Of a stretch of DNA of 64,000 bases, positions 62,573 through 64,000 are shown piece by piece. The DNA lies in contig NW_005178745.1 in the NCBI RefSeq assembly GCF_000350225.1, forward strand, positions 58,793 to 122,792. The letters run 5' to 3'. Source of the stretch: Chondrus crispus (taxonomy: Eukaryota > Rhodophyta > Florideophyceae > Gigartinales > Gigartinaceae). A program made the translations under genes and the position numbers. Every line of letters starts with the position of its first letter. Position 1 is the stretch's first letter. The notes beneath the pieces were generated by a model. It did not search any database and had not been told where the DNA came from. It worked only from the letters and a program-made list of their open reading frames with translations.

Positions 62573-62773
62573 ATGTGTAAAATTTTGCGTTTGCATATAG
62601 CATTTCTGTGCGCAACACTATCGGTTTAGGAGTAAATTTGAAATTGAAGTGCCCTGATAGGGCATAGTGTACGAGGGGTGCGAGGCATCGAGTACGAGAG
62701 GTACTGTGTTGACCAGAGTTGTGCGGGCATATGGAAGTACGGGCAGGGTTGCCCGCGGGTATCGGGGCATGTA

Positions 62774-64000
62774 CAGTGCGCGAAATTAGAATAAAATACA
62801 CCCATCGAGCACCACATAAACTACACTTCCTGAGCCCCTTTTTAAGAATCGCTTCGTGCACAGTACCACCGCAACGCGATAGAAACGTCTGTATAGGCCA
62901 AATAGTGTATAAGGATACTGTTCTCGCTCTATTTCTATAAAACCGGGCGAAACTGGGATACATACGCGAATCCCATATAGCACAGTACATTGAAGGCGCC
63001 AAAACAAGCGTCGATTGCGCTATATCTTGCTATAAACGTGAGCAACTGGACGTTTACCATTCTTCTCTGCAACTGGAAGCGTGAATTCCGCTGAAACCAC
63101 AATTGCAATGCCCCGGGGCCCTGCCATTACCGATATCGAGCGCGGACAAATATTGGCACTCCACAACAAATGCATCTCCTTCAGACGCATTGCGCAGATG
63201 GTTCATCGCTCGGTGGGAGCAGTGCAGGGTGTAGTGCGTCAAGGCTTTAAATGTAAGCACCCCAAGCACTGGAAAGGAAACCAGAAGATCTCCGAAACCC
63301 AAAAGAGGGCTATAATTCGTGAAGCTTTAAAGGGTGAAGATAGTGCAAGAACAATTCAGGCCGAGCTGAAATTGCCAATCGGTCATAGACGTGTCCAGCA
63401 AATCTTCAGCGCAGTTCCATTTCTCAAGTATAAAAAGATGATTACGGCACCACAAAGGACCCCTCAGCACAAAGACATGAGGGTAAACTGGTGTCGTAAA
63501 TTCATAAGTAAAGGCGAAAGTTTCTGGAACGCTGTGGTGTTTAGCGATGAGAAGAAGTTTAATAGCGACGGTCCGGATGGTTTTGCATCTTATTGGCACG
63601 ACCTTCGCACTACAGAGCGCATTTTTTCCAAGCGTCAAAATGGCGTGTTTTCCGTCATGGTTTGGGGGGCTGTTAGTCTCTATGGTGTATCTTCGATAAT
63701 GTTCATGGATGGGAGGCAGGACTCTAAGAAGTACGTTGATATTTTGCGTCATGGCTTACTCCCGTTTGCAGCCGAGGTGTTCCGAGAAGAACAACGCTGG
63801 TTTTTTCAGCAAGATAATGCGCCGATACACACCTCTGGTTTTACGAGAAGCTGGCTCTCTGAGCATTCTTTCTCTACTCTACCGTGGCCAGCGAAGTCCC
63901 CCGACGTTAACATTATAGAAAATGTTTGGGGCGTGATGGCGAGGATGGTTTACGCCAGGGGTAAGCACTACCAAAATGTTGAGGATTTGAAGGTGGCTAT
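62774..64000 (+). mobile_element. Tc1-like transposon, right end beyond the window
   Basis: A plausible left end is TA followed by CAGTGCGCGAAATTAGA at 62774, the form typical of Tc1/mariner termini. A leader of about 330 bp leads to the transposase start at 63108. The right end is outside the window, so the inverted repeat cannot be confirmed. Confidence 0.5.
63108..64000 (+). CDS. Tc1-like (DD34E) transposase, apparently intact, partial
   Basis: The frame opens at the ATG at 63108 and is uninterrupted for the 297 codons left in the window. The N-terminal part is a paired-type DNA-binding domain: two helix-turn-helix units, with ERGQILALHNKCISFRRIAQ and a second around SARTIQAELKLPIGHRRVQQ. 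The DDE core has Asp in VVFSDEKKFNSDGPDG, the MVWGAVS strand, Asp in FFQQDNAPIHTS, and Glu in SPDVNIIENVWGVM; 34 residues separate the second and third catalytic residues. It catalyses cut-and-paste transposition into TA sites. The family's usual length is about 340, so only the last ~40 residues should lie beyond the window. It is the only transposase gene here with an undamaged full core apart from the Harbinger at 6688-7824. Confidence 0.9.
   Translation, partial: MPRGPAITDIERGQILALHNKCISFRRIAQMVHRSVGAVQGVVRQGFKCKHPKHWKGNQKISETQKRAIIREALKGEDSARTIQAELKLPIGHRRVQQIFSAVPFLKYKKMITAPQRTPQHKDMRVNWCRKFISKGESFWNAVVFSDEKKFNSDGPDGFASYWHDLRTTERIFSKRQNGVFSVMVWGAVSLYGVSSIMFMDGRQDSKKYVDILRHGLLPFAAEVFREEQRWFFQQDNAPIHTSGFTRSWLSEHSFSTLPWPAKSPDVNIIENVWGVMARMVYARGKHYQNVEDLKVA

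Overview
The window is nuclear DNA of a eukaryote. Host genes are separated by long stretches, three spliceosomal introns with GT..AG borders are visible (two in an IMP dehydrogenase gene, one in an alpha-mannosidase gene), and most of the rest is eukaryotic transposable elements. A plant-type sirohydrochlorin ferrochelatase (siroheme synthesis, normally plastid-targeted) points to a photosynthetic host. Few introns, short and placed towards gene 5' ends, GC near 50% and many TEs would fit a florideophyte red alga of the Chondrus kind; that is inference, not a database match.

Layout. 0.1-1.1 kb: a reticulon-like gene. 1.8-9.2 kb: a dead piggyBac element, a Harbinger element with two convergent ORFs, and a piece of a second Harbinger transposase. 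9.4-15.7 kb: a complete but mutated Ty3/gypsy retrotransposon with two ~495 bp LTRs, PBS, PPT and a 5 bp target duplication. 16-28 kb: mostly non-coding, with TE relics (a Harbinger/Plant_tran transposase, the tail of a pogo-like transposase) and several near-perfect palindromes. 28.2-34.1 kb: two adjacent decayed genes that resemble a large repetitive gene family known from invertebrates (a DUF6589-like part, then a part with a DTDV motif and a Cys-rich tail). A fragment of a second copy of the first gene lies at 41 kb, so the family is probably mobile here. 34-41.8 kb: more relics, a pogo-like transposase and a solo LTR of the same Ty3 family with its own target duplication.

42.3-58.5 kb is the host gene island: IMP dehydrogenase, GH38 alpha-mannosidase, SirB, an FKBP-type prolyl isomerase (minus strand), a non-canonical poly(A) polymerase/TUTase, and a tandem array of three almost identical genes for Uma2-type PD-(D/E)XK nuclease-like proteins. 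Each array member carries the same TATA box and CACGTG palindrome upstream and a different number of heptad repeats.

59.4-62.6 kb: neighbouring small non-autonomous elements with GAGCATCCCCACC-type ends. One keeps a scrap of a Harbinger accessory ORF, one carries a fragment resembling the host gene HGH1, and a third carries an unidentified GC-rich fragment, so they look like Pack-type gene-capturing elements. The window ends inside an uninterrupted Tc1-like (DD34E) transposase gene.

The genes do not form one pathway. The host part supplies housekeeping functions (purine synthesis, glycan turnover, siroheme, protein folding, RNA tailing). The Uma2 array and the two-gene 28-34 kb element are the least conventional parts.
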